NCBI GenBank assembly: GCA_963675135.1
Contig: OY776129.1
Coordinates: 73,625,348-73,689,347 of the forward strand
Direction of reading: 5' to 3'
Source of the DNA: Galeopsis tetrahit
Lineage: Eukaryota; Streptophyta; Magnoliopsida; Lamiales; Lamiaceae
DNA: 64,000 nucleotides
Of this stretch, positions 1-12,335 are shown one piece after another; positions within the stretch are counted from its first letter, which is position 1; every line of letters starts with the position of its first letter. A model generated the notes under the pieces. The model was not told the origin of the DNA. It worked only from the letters and a program-made list of their open reading frames with translations, and did not search any database. Position numbers and translations under genes: made by a program.

Positions 1-821
1 CTCCCTCCCCCTCCCCATCCCCCCTGCCCTCCCTCCTCCCTCCTCCCTCCACCACCCCATCGCCCCTGCTCTCCCTCCCCCTCCTCCCTCCTGTCAGCAG
101 AAACAAAAAAATATATATATATCTCCTTACCCCCACCCACTTACCCCTCGTCCCCACCCTCTACCTCCAATTGCCGTCGCCCTCTCCAATTAACAGTAAC
201 AAACAAGGTATGTTTTTTTTTTCTTTTCTTCTGTTCGACAAACCAGGGTCGGCCTTATACATTTTCGTCGATGCATTGTTGTCGACGAGAGTGTATTTGG
301 TCGATCTAAAGTGGTTGAAATTTTTTAAATTTTTTTTAAAAAAAATTTCAACCAATAAATATGACCATATTCACTCTCGTCGAAAACAGGGTGTCGACGA
401 GAGTTTATATGGTCGACATTAAACTGTCGATTTTTTAAAGATTTTTTTTTTCGATCAAACTTAGGTCGACCATATACACTCTCGTCGACAAACCAGTGTC
501 GACGAGAGTGAATATGGTCGACACTGGTTTATCGAAATTTAAAAAAAAAAATCGATTTTTTTTTAAGTTCTGAATTATTTTTTTTGTTTGTGGTAATATT
601 TTGGTTGTGGTGGTGGTGGTGGCGACGACGGCGACGACGGCGGTTGGATAAAACTTTGGTTTAGGGTTTAAAGGTGAAGGAGGGGTGCAGTTAGTAATAG
701 GAGTGCATTTAATAATGTAATATGACTTAAAGGGTATTTTTGGTTTTTTACATTATTATTATATTATTAAACTCACAGGGGAGTGTTCTAAACCGAAATG
801 GAGGTGTAAATAGTCCCACCC
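1..821. mobile_element. MULE-like non-autonomous element, 5' end cut by window start
   Basis: This stretch has the same internal order as the two complete elements at 37782-38809 and 38829-39953: a pyrimidine-rich CTCCCTCCCC tract, a block of GTCGAC-containing repeats (about 226-535), GGTGGTGGCGACGACGG triplets, a GGGTTTAAAGG tract, then an AT-rich tail ending in a purine-rich AGGGGAGTGTTCTA end near 821. The left terminus lies outside the window, so no target duplication can be read. Membership of the same family is inferred from this shared layout and motifs. Confidence 0.6.
465..522. repeat. Near-perfect hairpin in the MULE (GTCGAC palindrome)
   Basis: Arms of 25 bases at 465-489 and 498-522 are inverted copies with a single mismatch, around the 8-base loop AAACCAGT. 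Each arm starts and ends in GTCGAC. A second, slightly weaker palindrome of the same kind spans about 360-420. The same AAACCAGTGTCGAC core occurs as direct repeats in the sister elements near 38.3 and 39.5 kb. Confidence 0.85.
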
Positions 822-1859
822 ATCTAAAAATGCTACAAGCCCAATATTAAGAAAGGCGCAAGCCCATCTATAGGCCAGCCCAAGACAGCGTAGCACTACA
901 TTGCTTACAAATAACGCTATATTTCCTCCCACATTCGTTTCACTTTTTTTGAGCTTCCTTTACCCTAGCTTTATTTCATTCAATTTCTAATTATATTTGA
1001 CATCAAATATGTCGAATTAGTTATGACTGTTTAATCTAGTACTCATACTTTTACATGTTATTCCCAATTTCAATCTGAAATCTTATGATAAGTTGATAAA
1101 TACATCAAGATAATATAAAGGCATTCAAAGGAGTGAGTGGATGTACGTGAATCTTGCTTAAAAAGTCTTTTTTTGATGAAACTCAAAGTGTGTATACTTG
1201 TATGCTTTTTCTATTACTTTTAAGTTTTATAATTTGTCATTTTTATGTTCCCTTTACTTTTTTTTTTAACTATGACCTCATATTCATTAACAACTATTTC
1301 TATATTAACATCAAAATTGTTACTTATTTTTACTATAATATTATAATTTATTTTATTTTCAATTTAATATTTTTTTTTAATAATAGTTTCAATATCTATT
1401 ACGGAGTACGATAAAACAATCTGAAAATGTTGGTTGGGATGGTCTCGTGAGTGGTGATTTTCATCAACCTTAGTAAATATTTCTTGCAAGAATAAACCAC
1501 ATAAAGGTCCTCCCAAAAAATAAAAACTGCATAAAGGCGCTTTAGCTAGAAACGAGAAGTTAGCAAGAAGTTTGGGTGGATCTTAAAAAAGTTTTGCTTA
1601 ATTGTTAATGCTTGAAACTTTGGAGTATTCTCTTGTTCAAAACTTCTAAAATTTTTTATACAAAATTTTACTTTGACTTTAAACGGTCCTCGTAAATGGA
1701 CGGTAAAATTGATCTTTCGAATTAGTTGATCATTGGATCGAATACCAAGACTAAAAAAAAAGGTTGTTTTAACTCATTAAAAATCAATATGATGTGACAG
1801 AATCGAGTGTTATTTTATTTACAAAATTATATTATACTACTGTAACAGAGTATTATATA

Positions 1860-1898
<39 letters not shown>

Positions 1899-4180
1899 GC
1901 ACTTAATCACAGTGTGATAACTGATAATTACCTTGATCGTATGGTAAATTTGCATACTTATAGCTACACACTTTTAAAGATAATAAGATTATAAGGACCA
2001 AGTTGCCTTTGTGAACCATTATCATGAATCTTAAATTCATAATAGTATTTAAAATCAACTATAGGGAAGGGACCATATTAATTAATGACCAATTTTATAT
2101 CCAATCATTGATGACTTTCTTATATTTATACTCCTTAAAACTCTTTAACATTAGCACATACGGAGTATTAATTAACTAACATGATTAGCACATATAACCA
2201 CTGTGATTAGCGAAACATATAAATCACGAGGTAAAATGATAAATAACATGAGTACAAAATGAAAATAAAAAACAATCGCTTTACTGATGTAACTATATTA
2301 TTTTACACATGGGGTGTGTTAATTTACAAACAAATTTAATATGAGAAAAAAACTGGAGATTTTGGGAAGCTTTATTTAAAGGTACATCGGATCGGGAGTA
2401 AAAAAAAACAGTAATACCTCTTATCTTTAATTAATAAGTGATGTTTTGGTCACTTCATTTAAATTAATTACAGTTTTGTCTAAATTGTTCTTAAAAATAC
2501 TTGAACAAATATGCTATTTCAATAAATAAAAAATATTTAAATTTGAACACCAAATTTCTTATTTCAGAATTAATTTTGACGATAAAGGTTCATAACTGGA
2601 GGCCGTTGGAACAGGTCAAATAATTAATTATATATTCCTTCCCATGATCGAGTCAACTCGAGTGTTGGACAGATAATTAATTTCCAGCCTACCGAGTTTG
2701 TTGAATGTTTTCTGAAACCATATGCTGATTACAAATTCGAATTTAAAACATTACCAATTCATTTTATTGTGTTAAAAGAACCGGAACAACTTAACACCAA
2801 ACTCTTCCTTTAAAATAAAATAAAATAAAAATAAACATAAACATGTGTGACTATCAAAATTTAAGATATTATTATTAGACAATCAACTTAAACCCTATAG
2901 ATTTATTTCAAGAGCATTCCTAGTTTAGACTCAAGGGGGCGGTTGGATTTTGTAAATTTGCTTCTGATGTGCAATTATTTTATTTTGATCCTTGTTTAAC
3001 AAAGGTGTCGTTTGTATTTTGGAAAAAATGTGTGAGACGTTGAATACAAACTAGCAAGTTATTTGTATTTTGATCTCTTTTAAAGTTTTTCAGTGTTATG
3101 CTTAAATTTTGTTCCGTCTCACTGTAACACTGTCTCAGTGTCTAGCACAAGAAAGTCACTTTAATTTTAAATCCTCTCTTTCTTACATTATTTTATTTTT
3201 CTAGTGCTTTTCTTCGTTTGTTTCTCGACCGATCTTGACATACATGGGTGCCTCATTTTCTCATCACGTGAATTTAAAGAAAAATGAACGAAAGGGGAAA
3301 ATACCAAAATCAAAGAACATGTGAATTCCCCTTGTTTCTATCTTTATATTTTGATTATTTATGTCAATTAGTTTTTGTAGGATTCAACTGATGATTTTAG
3401 TTCTTGCAATTTAGTGAAAGCATTCATTTTAATTTTAAAATCACGATCAACAATGGAATTTTGTTCGCAGGTTAATACTTGGTTCTGCATAAAGTAACAT
3501 AATTGTGTTCACGTAATAACACAATTTTTATTATTTTACCATTACATATTTATATGTGTTATTATAAAAACAAATATGTGTAAATAAAGGCAAGTTATAC
3601 ACTTGATATTTCACTTATAATTAAGTATGTTATTATAAAAACAAGTATGTGTTTACAAAGACAAGTTGCACATACTTGTCATTTCAACATGTATTTGTTC
3701 TCATATTAATATAGACTTGAAAGGAGTACGTAACACATAATTGGTCTTATATGAACATGGATTTGAGAGCGAGTTTTCGATAAATGATTAGTTTTTTTAT
3801 TAGTTACACATACTTTCCTCGTCCTTCTCTAACTTCCTCTTTTCTTTTGGTTGTTTCGATTTAAATATATGATAAAACAATAAATGTAGTATAAATAATG
3901 TGATTCAGAGAAAAAATAATATATTAGTATGAGATACATACTAAAATAATATAGTACTCCGTACTCTTTATAACATAAGTGATGAGAGAAAAAATAATAT
4001 AAAAAATTGAATAAAAAACTTTTTACACGACATTTAATTTTATAGTAATACAAAATCACATACTTTAGGGGGTGTTTGTTTTGGGATTATGTAGGATGAG
4101 GGAAATTCGAATGGAGAAATTTTGGATAGGGAAATCTTGATGAATAGTAATTGTGTATGTTTGTTTTGAGATTTTTATTA
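822..4180. other. AT-rich intergenic stretch, no gene seen
   Basis: Open frames here are short, low in complexity and show no family signature. It holds a (TA)n microsatellite at 1863-1895 and a loose direct repeat around TATGTGT near 3570-3690. Nothing else could be supported. Confidence 0.6.
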
Positions 4181-5122
4181 GACCATGTTCATTGGTGACA
4201 TTTTGCATAATGTCATAGCAAAATGTCACCAAATTAATATTAAAATATTGGTTGGATGTCAAGATGGCATGACATTGGGTTGGTCATCCAACCTAGTGTC
4301 ACTTAATAATTTAAGTGTGAATAATGTGACATGTGTCACTATTCTATTGGTTGTTGTGATTTTTTGTGTGATATAATTAGATTTGTAGATATTGAAGATA
4401 ATATGTACTCCCTCCGTCCCGGTATAAGTTTCCCCTTTCTTTTGGGTGTTTAGATTAAGGAATATGATAAAATAATAGATGTAATAGAAGTGATGTGATG
4501 GTAAGAGAGAAAATAATAGATTAGTAAGAGATGAAGTATAATAAAATAATAGATAAAGTAGAAGTGATGTGATTGGGAGAGAGAAAATAATTTGCCAAAA
4601 ATGGAATGGGAAACTTATAGTGAGACATCCAAAAAAGGAAAGTGGGAAACTTATATTGGGACGGAGGAAGTATTAAATAAAAATATATATATCAAAATTC
4701 GTAAAAAAAAAAAAATCTTTATAAATAGAGTCCAATATCGAGTTGTTTTGAAACACAAACTAAAATTTTTGTTTTCTCTATTTGTAGCTTGTTTATTATT
4801 GATTTTCAATTTCGTATTTTCAAATCTTGTAATTTTAATTTTGTTATTGAGTTCATTATTTATTTTAAGTGTGTGATAAAAAAATTCATATTATAATTAC
4901 AAATTTAGAATATCAAGTAATTTTTATATACCAATTTAGTAAAAATTAATAATATAATATGTATTTAAAAAATTATTATTATTTTTGGGTTGGGTTAGTG
5001 TCATTGATGAAGTATGATAAAATGAATTTTGGGTTGGATTGTAAATTGTATAGGTGGATGAGAGAGAAATTAATATAATATTGAAGGGTTGGGTTGGGGG
5101 AGTGTCATTGATGAGGATGGTC
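4181..5122. mobile_element. PIF/Harbinger-like non-autonomous element (TTA target duplication)
   Basis: The left end reads GACCATGTTCATTGGTGACA and the right end, reverse-complemented, reads GACCATCCTCATCAATGACA; both are flanked by TTA (4178-4180 and 5123-5125). A 3-bp TTA duplication with imperfect inverted ends is typical of PIF/Harbinger or Tourist elements. It is interrupted by a Stowaway MITE at 4408-4670. No transposase coding is visible. Confidence 0.65.
4408..4670. mobile_element. Stowaway MITE nested in the 4181-5122 element
   Basis: It begins CTCCCTCCGTCCCGGTATAA and ends with its inverted counterpart (TTATATTGGGACGGAGGAAG), flanked by TA on both sides. TA duplication and the CTCCCTCCGTCC end are the Stowaway (Tc1/mariner) hallmarks. 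Short open frames inside are not genes. Confidence 0.85.
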
Positions 5123-5184
5123 TTAGGATATGATATAAATTTATGTCAAATCGATTGTGTAAGAGTATGTGATATTTTATTATA

Positions 5185-5465
5185 CTCCCTCCGTTCCACA
5201 GGAATTTTCACACATTTTATAAATGGATGTCGTCCCATACCAATTTGCACACCACGTAAAAGACAATATCTTTATAACCCCCACCCTCAAAATATATTTT
5301 TATTTACTCATATGTCATTACTTTTCTACACTCAATCTACTCTTTACTTTATTTTATTTATAAAACTTTACAAAACTACCCCTCAAAACATCACTCATTA
5401 CACATTTTCTTACACATTTCTTAAATTGTGTGTCATCTCAGGTGTGCAAGTTGGAACGAAGGGAG
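5185..5465. mobile_element. Stowaway MITE
   Basis: Ends CTCCCTCCGTTCC and GGAACGAAGGGAG, flanked by TA. The interior is the reverse complement of the element at 16179-16461 (shared tracts such as ACCCCCACCCTCAAAATATA), so the two are one subfamily in opposite orientation. The 143-codon open frame across it is a by-product. Confidence 0.85.
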
Positions 5466-6199
5466 TAGGATTTAACTTTATGTAAAATCAATTAGTAAGT
5501 GTGAGTGATGTTGTATTATTATAATAGTAAAATACGGAGTATATAGGTATTGTTAGGAGTAGATGTAATTGAATGTTAAAATCAGAATGTAAAATCTCAA
5601 ACTAAAACAAAACAAGGAACGTCCCACATCCAAACATGTGAGTTTCAAAACAAACATGTCGTTAGCGAGTTGTTCCTACTTGTCATGATTCTTTTACAAA
5701 GGTTCGTTTTTTTTAAAATGAGTAAATAACCACTTTATTCAAATAAACCATCGGGTATGAGTAATACCCGGCCCGTACAGCGAAGCAATGATACATACAA
5801 GAATGAAAGAAAGGAAAGGAAAAGAAAAGAAAGCAGCAAGGCTAGAACAATCAATGGCCAGAAAGTACAGAAAAAAACAACCAAGAACCAATTTTGAATT
5901 TGCAGTGCAGTCGCCAGACACGAAATTGAGACACCTTAAATCTTTGATCACGAACCAATTAACCTAAGCTTCAAATTCAAAGCAACACCAATAACCTTAC
6001 TCAGTAACACTTAGTTAATTCCTCTTTTTTAAAAGTTTGTAACTCGATCAGATTTGATAAGCCTATTTTTATCACTTCCTTAAATGTACTATTCCTCCCT
6101 TACCAATAAAATAATAGACGTATTAAAGTGATATGATGTTGATAGAAAAAATAATTGATAAAATATAAGTGATATGATTAGAAGAGAAAAAATTATATA
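5466..6199. other. Intergenic stretch, no gene seen
   Basis: AT-rich sequence without coding signature. A solo Stowaway-like end (TTCCTCCCTTACCAATAAAA) is visible near 6091 without a matching partner. Confidence 0.5.
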
Positions 6200-6244
6200 C
6201 TCCCTCCGTCCCGTGATTACTTGCACACTTTCATTATTTGGACG

Positions 6245-6846
6245 CAGGGGCGGACGGAGGCACTGTGAGGGGAGGGCCATGGCCCCCTCAAATTTTATTC
6301 ACTGAGTATATATATTAGTGGTTTTTATGTGCATATATATTTTTTTAATATTGGCCCCCCTTAGTTTTTAAACCAACTTAAGCCCATTTGTAAATTAATC
6401 CCGTATACCTCCCATATAGCAGATTTGTCATTTTAATTTGTATTTATATCATTTTATTTTATTATTTTTAATTTATTATTTTGATTATACCTTTAAGTTA
6501 AAATTAATCTTTAATGTATTTTTAGAATTTGTTTTCTAGGTCAAAGATAAACAAGAATCATATAATTATTTGTTGACTAAGACTTATAATTTAAAAATTA
6601 ATGTAGTCTTTTACTGCAACTACAAAGCTATTTTTTTTTTCAATTATGAACATACTCAAGACTATAGGTCATTACATTACAGATGAAAGATGAATTTCTT
6701 ACGTACTATTTGTTGGTGTATATTAAAAAAGAGATTGCGAAAAAGGTTCAACATAAATTCACTTATAAATAATTTATAGCTGGTTAGTGTATACTTTAAA
6801 TTTTATTGTTGGTCCCCCTCAATTACTCATTCTGGGTCCGCCCCTG
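6245..6846. mobile_element. hAT-type non-autonomous element
   Basis: Ends CAGGGGCGGACGGAGG and GGGTCCGCCCCTG are inverted repeats. The element is flanked by a perfect 8-bp duplication TTTGGACG (6237-6244 and 6847-6854), diagnostic of hAT transposition. The 602-bp interior has no transposase coding. Confidence 0.9.
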
Positions 6847-6955
6847 TTTGGACGTCCCAAAATTACTTGCACACTCTTAATATGGAAATACCCCACAAAA
6901 TTAATACCCTCACAACATCATTTTATTTTCAAAATTGCCACCACCTTTTTACATA

Positions 6956-7215
6956 CTCCCTCCGTCCACAAAAAGTAGTCTCATTTGCCTTATATTCTTT
7001 GTCCACCAAATGTAGTCTCATTCACTTTATGAAAACTATCCCCTTCAACCCTCACTTAATTACTCAATTTGTCATAACTTTATTCACAAACAATCATTTT
7101 ATTCACAATGGATCCCACAATATCCTATAATACCCTTACTTTATCTACTTTATCTACTTTTTTCTTAAAATTTGTGTCCCTCCTCCATGGGACTACATTT
7201 GATGGATGGAATGAG
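6956..7215. mobile_element. Stowaway MITE nested inside another Stowaway
   Basis: Left end CTCCCTCCGTCCACAAAAAG and right end, inverted, CTCATTCCATCCATCAAATG share the following GTAGTC tract, and TA flanks both sides. It belongs to a different subfamily from its host (GTAGTC core rather than GATTACTTGCAC). Confidence 0.8.
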
Positions 7216-7346
7216 TACATTTTACTTTACACCTCATCAAATCACCTAAAATACCCCTCATTTATCTTACATCACCAATTACTAAATTCAATTTTCTTAA
7301 ACAACGTGTCGGTCAAAACGTGCAAGTAATCCTGGGACGGAAGAAG

Positions 7347-8135
7347 TATAAAAAATAGAATGATAAACCTATTGTGAATATGATAAATTTATAATGGAAC
7401 TGTGGGAATATGTTATATGATGAAATATATAACAAGTTTGTGAATTAATATATTACATATTGGTATTTTATTGAACACTTTTAATATAAGATGAATAATA
7501 AAATCATTTTTAAAATCCATTTAAAAATTAATAATAAAAAATAAACAAACTGTGTGCAAGTGTGTGTAGCATGAGACTATGAGAGGGTCAGGATTGTAAA
7601 TGTTGCAGTGTGCGGTGACGGGCCTTTTCAGATTCACTATTTTCGGATAATTGACAACAGTTTAGTAAAATTATTGGGTTGAATTCAAGACAATTATTTG
7701 AAGGAAAAAATATCTAATCCCTAGGTTTCATAATTGTTTAGACATCTACTTTATTAGTCTATTTTACAATTGTTTTACACTTCAAAAAATTCTTTCATAA
7801 ATTTTATCTTTATAATATTTATAAAAAAATGTCATTACTTTTACACACTTTTTAATTACTCTCTTTAATTTATATTTATATAAATTTATAAAATTATCTC
7901 TCAACAATTTACTTATTACACTTTTTTCTTAAAAAGTGTATCCATTGTAAAACAGGATGGAAGGAGGTAATTTTTTATACACCTACAAAATGCAATAAAC
8001 AAAAGCTTATGTAAAATTAATAGACATCTTGTTTTATTAAAATTTATTTAAATGTAAATAAAGGAGAGGAATGCAAAAGCAAAGGCAGCAGCTAGCCAAT
8101 GTATATAGGGGTATAGGCTTAGAGGTTAGAGCTCA

Positions 8136-8166
<31 letters not shown>

Positions 8167-9118
8167 TTAATTTATAAGTGACAGTTGATGGGCCCCCAAG
8201 TTTGATGGGCTAAAATGAACGTCTGATAGGGAAGGGTGAGAGTCTTAATCGGACGGCTCTCTCTGTTGAATACTCCACTCTAACTCTACACTACCCATAT
8301 ATACATAACGCAAGTCCCGGTGGGTGCATGATGATGATGAAACAACGCCAAACTCGGGGGTATTTAATATATACACTTACAAATCCCAACCAAAAGATTT
8401 GTTGTGCTGACGTTTCATTTACTCTCTTCTCTACACTTCTTTTCTCCATTACTACTGTATTGTATTAGTATTAATTAGGCCATCTTTTTAGAGCAGGAGC
8501 AGCTACAGTATAAAATACTACTGTACTACTGTACATGCAGAAATTAATAATCAGTGCGTGTGATTAGTGTGTGAGAGATAGGGGAAATGGAATGTCAGCA
8601 TGACGTATTAATCCCAATAATAATACTCCCAGCCCTAAACACCTACGTAATTGATCATTTACCACTACATTATTAGGTCAGTCACTACAGTGTGTGTGAT
8701 CGAGGATACTCGTAGAAAATTAGAAATATATAGGTATGAGAGAGAATGACACGGATTTGACTATAAACCTTTTTTTTTTAATTTTATTTTTATTTTCTCT
8801 CTTAATAGAAAAAAATCTATACATTCCTCAAAAAAAAAAACATATAATATTATAGAGAAACGAAGAATCCATAAATTTATTTTTTTAATTAATGTTAGAA
8901 GAATTGGCAACTTTTAGAGAAACGAAGAATATTATTTTTCAAATTAGAAATACATAATTTAAAAACTCTAGCACATTAAATTTATCAAAACCAAATGTAA
9001 TCACACAATTTATCATGGTTAGTTTATAATTCATTAATAAAAGAAACATATTGTTTTTGGAAAATGAAGTTAATCACTCATCAAAAAATAATAATTCATA
9101 AACATTTAAATTCATTTA
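7347..9118. other. AT-rich intergenic stretch with (CTTT)n
   Basis: No supported gene. Holds a (CTTT)n microsatellite at about 8137-8168 and a probable degenerate Stowaway right end near 7950-7970. The less AT-rich block at 8170-8720 has no long open frame; a non-coding transcript cannot be excluded or supported. Confidence 0.5.
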
Positions 9119-10326
9119 GGAGGGTGTATTCAATTGAGATTCTGTTGGATTTTTTTGGACTTTTAAAATCTGAGGGTATTCAATCCGGATTTTTAAAAGT
9201 CTTTCAAATTTTTGAGGTATTCTTAAAAAGTCTTTAGAAATCCTTAGATATTCAACCATCTATGGATTTTAATACTCTATGGATTTCGTTGGATTCTCCT
9301 TCAAAAATATAAATAAATTTCACTATTCAAAATCTCTTCTAAAAACTAGAGATTTCAGCGGATTCTCTCAGAAGGCCCTAAAAGAGAAGAAAAAAAAACT
9401 TTGTTGTTCTTCTAACAAAATTTCAAAGTCTCCTTCAAAGCACATACCGACATTCTTCCTGTAATTCGAACCACAAAATCCTACACAGCCCTCATCTTCA
9501 AACGAAATAATATCAAGAAACGTAACTATGTTCTTCAATAATAAGCATCACAGATTCTTCACCATCATTATTATCGTGAAAAAGATTACATCTCTGTATT
9601 TTAAAAATATGTTCTCTCTTTAAAAATTATAGTATATCGTTAAGATTTCAAGAACATCTATTCAAGATCTTAAATTAGTACGTGGTGTTCGATATCATCT
9701 AAGATTTTGGTGATCAAGTTACCCCAGAAATGCAATTGAGTTATTCAATATTCGCGAGAGATTTTTTGGTATTTTCAAATCGTCATTCACAATTTTCAAA
9801 ACCCACCTCTGTTCCCATTTCAAACACAAGCAGAGTTAGTATTGGCGGGATTACATAACTTTCTTCGGAAAGAATGTTATGAATTTCCAATCGAATATGA
9901 AGAAGATCAAGATTCACCACATGCACATGGAAGAGAAAATTTGGAATTGCTTTCTCAAAGCCAATTACAACACACAACTGAAGCTAGGTATAACCGTGGA
10001 AATGAAGATGAGAATAATAATGATGAATAATAATTTTTTTTTGAACTAATATATTTTTGGTATTTTTTCTAAATAATTTAGATAATTTTTTTTATATTCA
10101 AGTGTGTTCGATATACGTTTTGCATCATAGTTTTAGGGGCATAGTTTATGGAAATCCATGTAAATTAATAAAAAAATGTATATTTTAGAATCCTGTCAAA
10201 TTTATGAAAATCCATATAAATCAATAAAAAAGTCAGTCAAACTCTGCATAGAGTCTATAGATTTTCTAAATCCACTGACTTTTTAAAGTCCAGAAAAATC
10301 CAACAGAATCTCAATTAAAGTACTCC
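9119..10326. mobile_element. PIF/Harbinger element, deleted derivative
   Basis: Ends GGAGGGTGTATTCAATTGAG and, inverted at the right, GGAGTACTTTAATTGAGATT continue into a long shared terminal inverted repeat (GATTCTGTTGGATTTTT..). TTA duplications flank it at 9116-9118 and 10327-10329. The 1208-bp length is too short for the usual transposase plus Myb-like gene pair, and the interior keeps only a C-terminal transposase remnant (9842-10030). Confidence 0.85.
9842..10030 (+). pseudogene. C-terminal remnant of a PIF/Harbinger DDE transposase
   Basis: The frame reads VLAGLHNFLRKECYEF followed by an acidic tail ending GNEDENNNDE. An (A/G)LHNF(L/I)R motif near the C-terminus, after the last catalytic acid, is typical of plant Harbinger transposases (DDE superfamily endonuclease). 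The catalytic DDE region upstream is absent, so this cannot be an active enzyme. It lies inside the element at 9119-10326 and supports its classification. Confidence 0.65.
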
Positions 10327-10485
10327 TTAAACTCAAAGTTAAAAAATATCCCAAAATATAACAATATAAATGTTAAAAAAAATAGACTGGGCGGTCCACC
10401 AAAGTAGGTGACCCGTATATGCCCGTCTCTAAGTGGACAATTTTTTTCTTGGCACATTAATCCACCTTGTATGTATGGTGGTGGG

Positions 10486-11050
10486 TAGGAGTGTTCAAAA
10501 AAAAAAAAATCGGACCCGAAAATGATCGGAACCCGACCGGTTAGATTTCGGTCCGGTCTCCGGTCCGGCAAATTTTGGATTCCGGTCTTTTGGTTCGGTC
10601 CAGAATTTTTCGGTCCGGACCGGATTTTTTTTTTTTAATTTTTAATTTTTTTTTTTTTTTACTAAAGTACTCTCAATTATTTTTCAAAATCAAGTACTCC
10701 GTAATTGGTAAAAATGTGTTGAGATCTATTACATTTTTTGCAAATATATAATTTAACAAACATATTTAATTTATTTTATGGTCAAAAGATCATTAATAAT
10801 AATGTAAATAAAATTCACATTGGCGTAATGAAGAGCAAACACTTTAATTTTCATACACAAATTCATCAATTTTGTTCTTGCTTAAATAAACTTAAAAAAA
10901 AAAAAAAAAAAAAAATCCGGTCCAATCGGTCCAAACCCGAACCGGAATTTACCGGTCCGGTCTGGACCGGATTAATTACGGTCCAGTCTCCGATCCGTAA
11001 AATTTTCAAATTCCGGTCCCGGTCCGGTTCTGGACCCGTGCACACCCCTA
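10486..11050. mobile_element. hAT-like non-autonomous element rich in GGTCCGG
   Basis: Left end TAGGAGTGTTCA and right end, inverted, TAGGGGTGTGCA. Flanks GTGGTGGG and GTGGTGAG form a 7/8 match, the length expected of hAT duplications. Subterminal regions are dense in CCGGTCCGGT-type short repeats in both orientations, and the centre is AT-rich. No transposase coding seen. Confidence 0.7.
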
Positions 11051-11993
11051 GTGGTGAGCAGGTTAATCCGTAGGCCTAAACTAATTTTGACAACTTTACT
11101 TCTTTTGGATCAATTTAGCTCAGTTAACCGATCTGTTTTTGTTAATATACTCCCTCCGTTTTCAAAAGTTTTTATATTTACATTTTTAATTTATTCTATA
11201 AAAGTTTGCATATTTCAAAATAGAAACAATCATCACAATTACAATCTGACGGACCCAAAAATTTAGGGTTAAATGGACCGATTAATATTAATATAAAAAC
11301 GTAATAAACAAAAGTTTCAAGTTCACACAAGTCATTAGTGTTACTCAAAATAATAATATTCTATTTCACTTATTAAATAATTTCATTATAACATTGTCAA
11401 TAATCTCATTCTATTAATTTAAATTGAACAAGTTGACTCTAGTTACGTTTTGATGGAACATTTGATTGTTTCAGTTCAAAATAGACGAAACATTATCAAA
11501 ATTGCTAAAATATGATTATCATAAAAACTAAAAAATAAATTAATAATCATTTTTTTCATAAAAATCTCGTATGCATTTGAATATATACATACAATTGAAT
11601 TTATAATCCTCCCATTAAAATCAAATCAAAATTGTAATTCAATTACACTAACTACACCATGCAAGTGTGCACAAGAATTACTTTTTTTTTTTTCTTGCAA
11701 AAATAGGATTCAAATTTTGATTGAAAAAATCACCCTTGTATACACTTAATTTAACTTGTTTCCAATTTATTGGGGGCAAAACTAGGTATTGCAATTGGGG
11801 GAATTGAACTCTGGTCTTTTGTAAATCTTTTTAAAGGCTTGGCTAGTGTTATTTAGGAAACGTAACACAATATATATACTAAATAATTTAGAAATTGGAG
11901 GGGTCACATTGACCCCTTGGCCTACGTCCGTTCGTTAATAGACTCAATACTCATAATATACACATATTTATCTTTTATGTCATTACTTATAAG

Positions 11994-12335
11994 TAGACAT
12001 GTACAACGGTTCAATTAGAAATCGACGGTTACAGTTTGGAGAAATCGGCAACCGTAATCGAACCGGCGGTTCGGTTATAAACTGTCGATTCGCCGATTTT
12101 TTTTTTCTCCGTTTTTTGCTCATTTTCACTCCGTTTTCGTTCGTTTTAACTCCTATTTTAGAAAATACATTACTAGAATTTAATAAAAATTATATAACTT
12201 AAATTTATACATAGAAAATAGAAGAATTGTGTATTTAAAAAAAAAAAAAAAAAATGCCCAAACCGACGGTTTGTGGTTTGTCAAAATATAAAATCGAAAT
12301 CGAACCGCCATTTTTCGGTTATAATCATTACACTT
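11994..12335. mobile_element. hAT-like MITE relic (CGGTT-rich), sister of 21751-22089
   Basis: Starts TAGACATGTACAACGGTT and is rich in ACGGTT/CCGATT motifs. It shares a central tract (ACTTAAATTTATACATAGAA, AATAGAAGAATTGTGTAT) with the element at 21751-22089. The right terminus is eroded, so no duplication can be shown. Confidence 0.5.

Larger units (their letters stand above)
6200..7346. mobile_element. Stowaway MITE split by two later insertions
   Basis: The outer ends, CTCCCTCCGTCCCGTGATTA at 6200 and its inverted partner ending 7346, share the CGTCCC..GATTACTTGCAC core and are flanked by TA. The body is interrupted by a hAT element (6245-6846, precise 8-bp duplication) and by a second Stowaway (6956-7215). 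Without the insertions the host element is only about 280 bp. Confidence 0.8.

Noticed and set aside
171..422. Open frames on both strands over the first 500 bases
   Set aside because: They arise from the GTCGAC repeat array and poly-T runs of the MULE; no protein family signature.
1863..1895. (TA)n tract as a possible CRISPR or replication feature
   Set aside because: A plain dinucleotide microsatellite in plant nuclear DNA.
5054..5485. 143-codon open frame on the plus strand
   Set aside because: It lies across a Stowaway MITE (5185-5465); the matching frame occurs in reverse in the sister element at 16179-16461.
8170..8720. Possible microRNA or lncRNA locus
   Set aside because: I compared by eye with common plant microRNAs (such as miR156, 164, 166, 167, 172, 319, 390) and saw no match; no stem could be supported.
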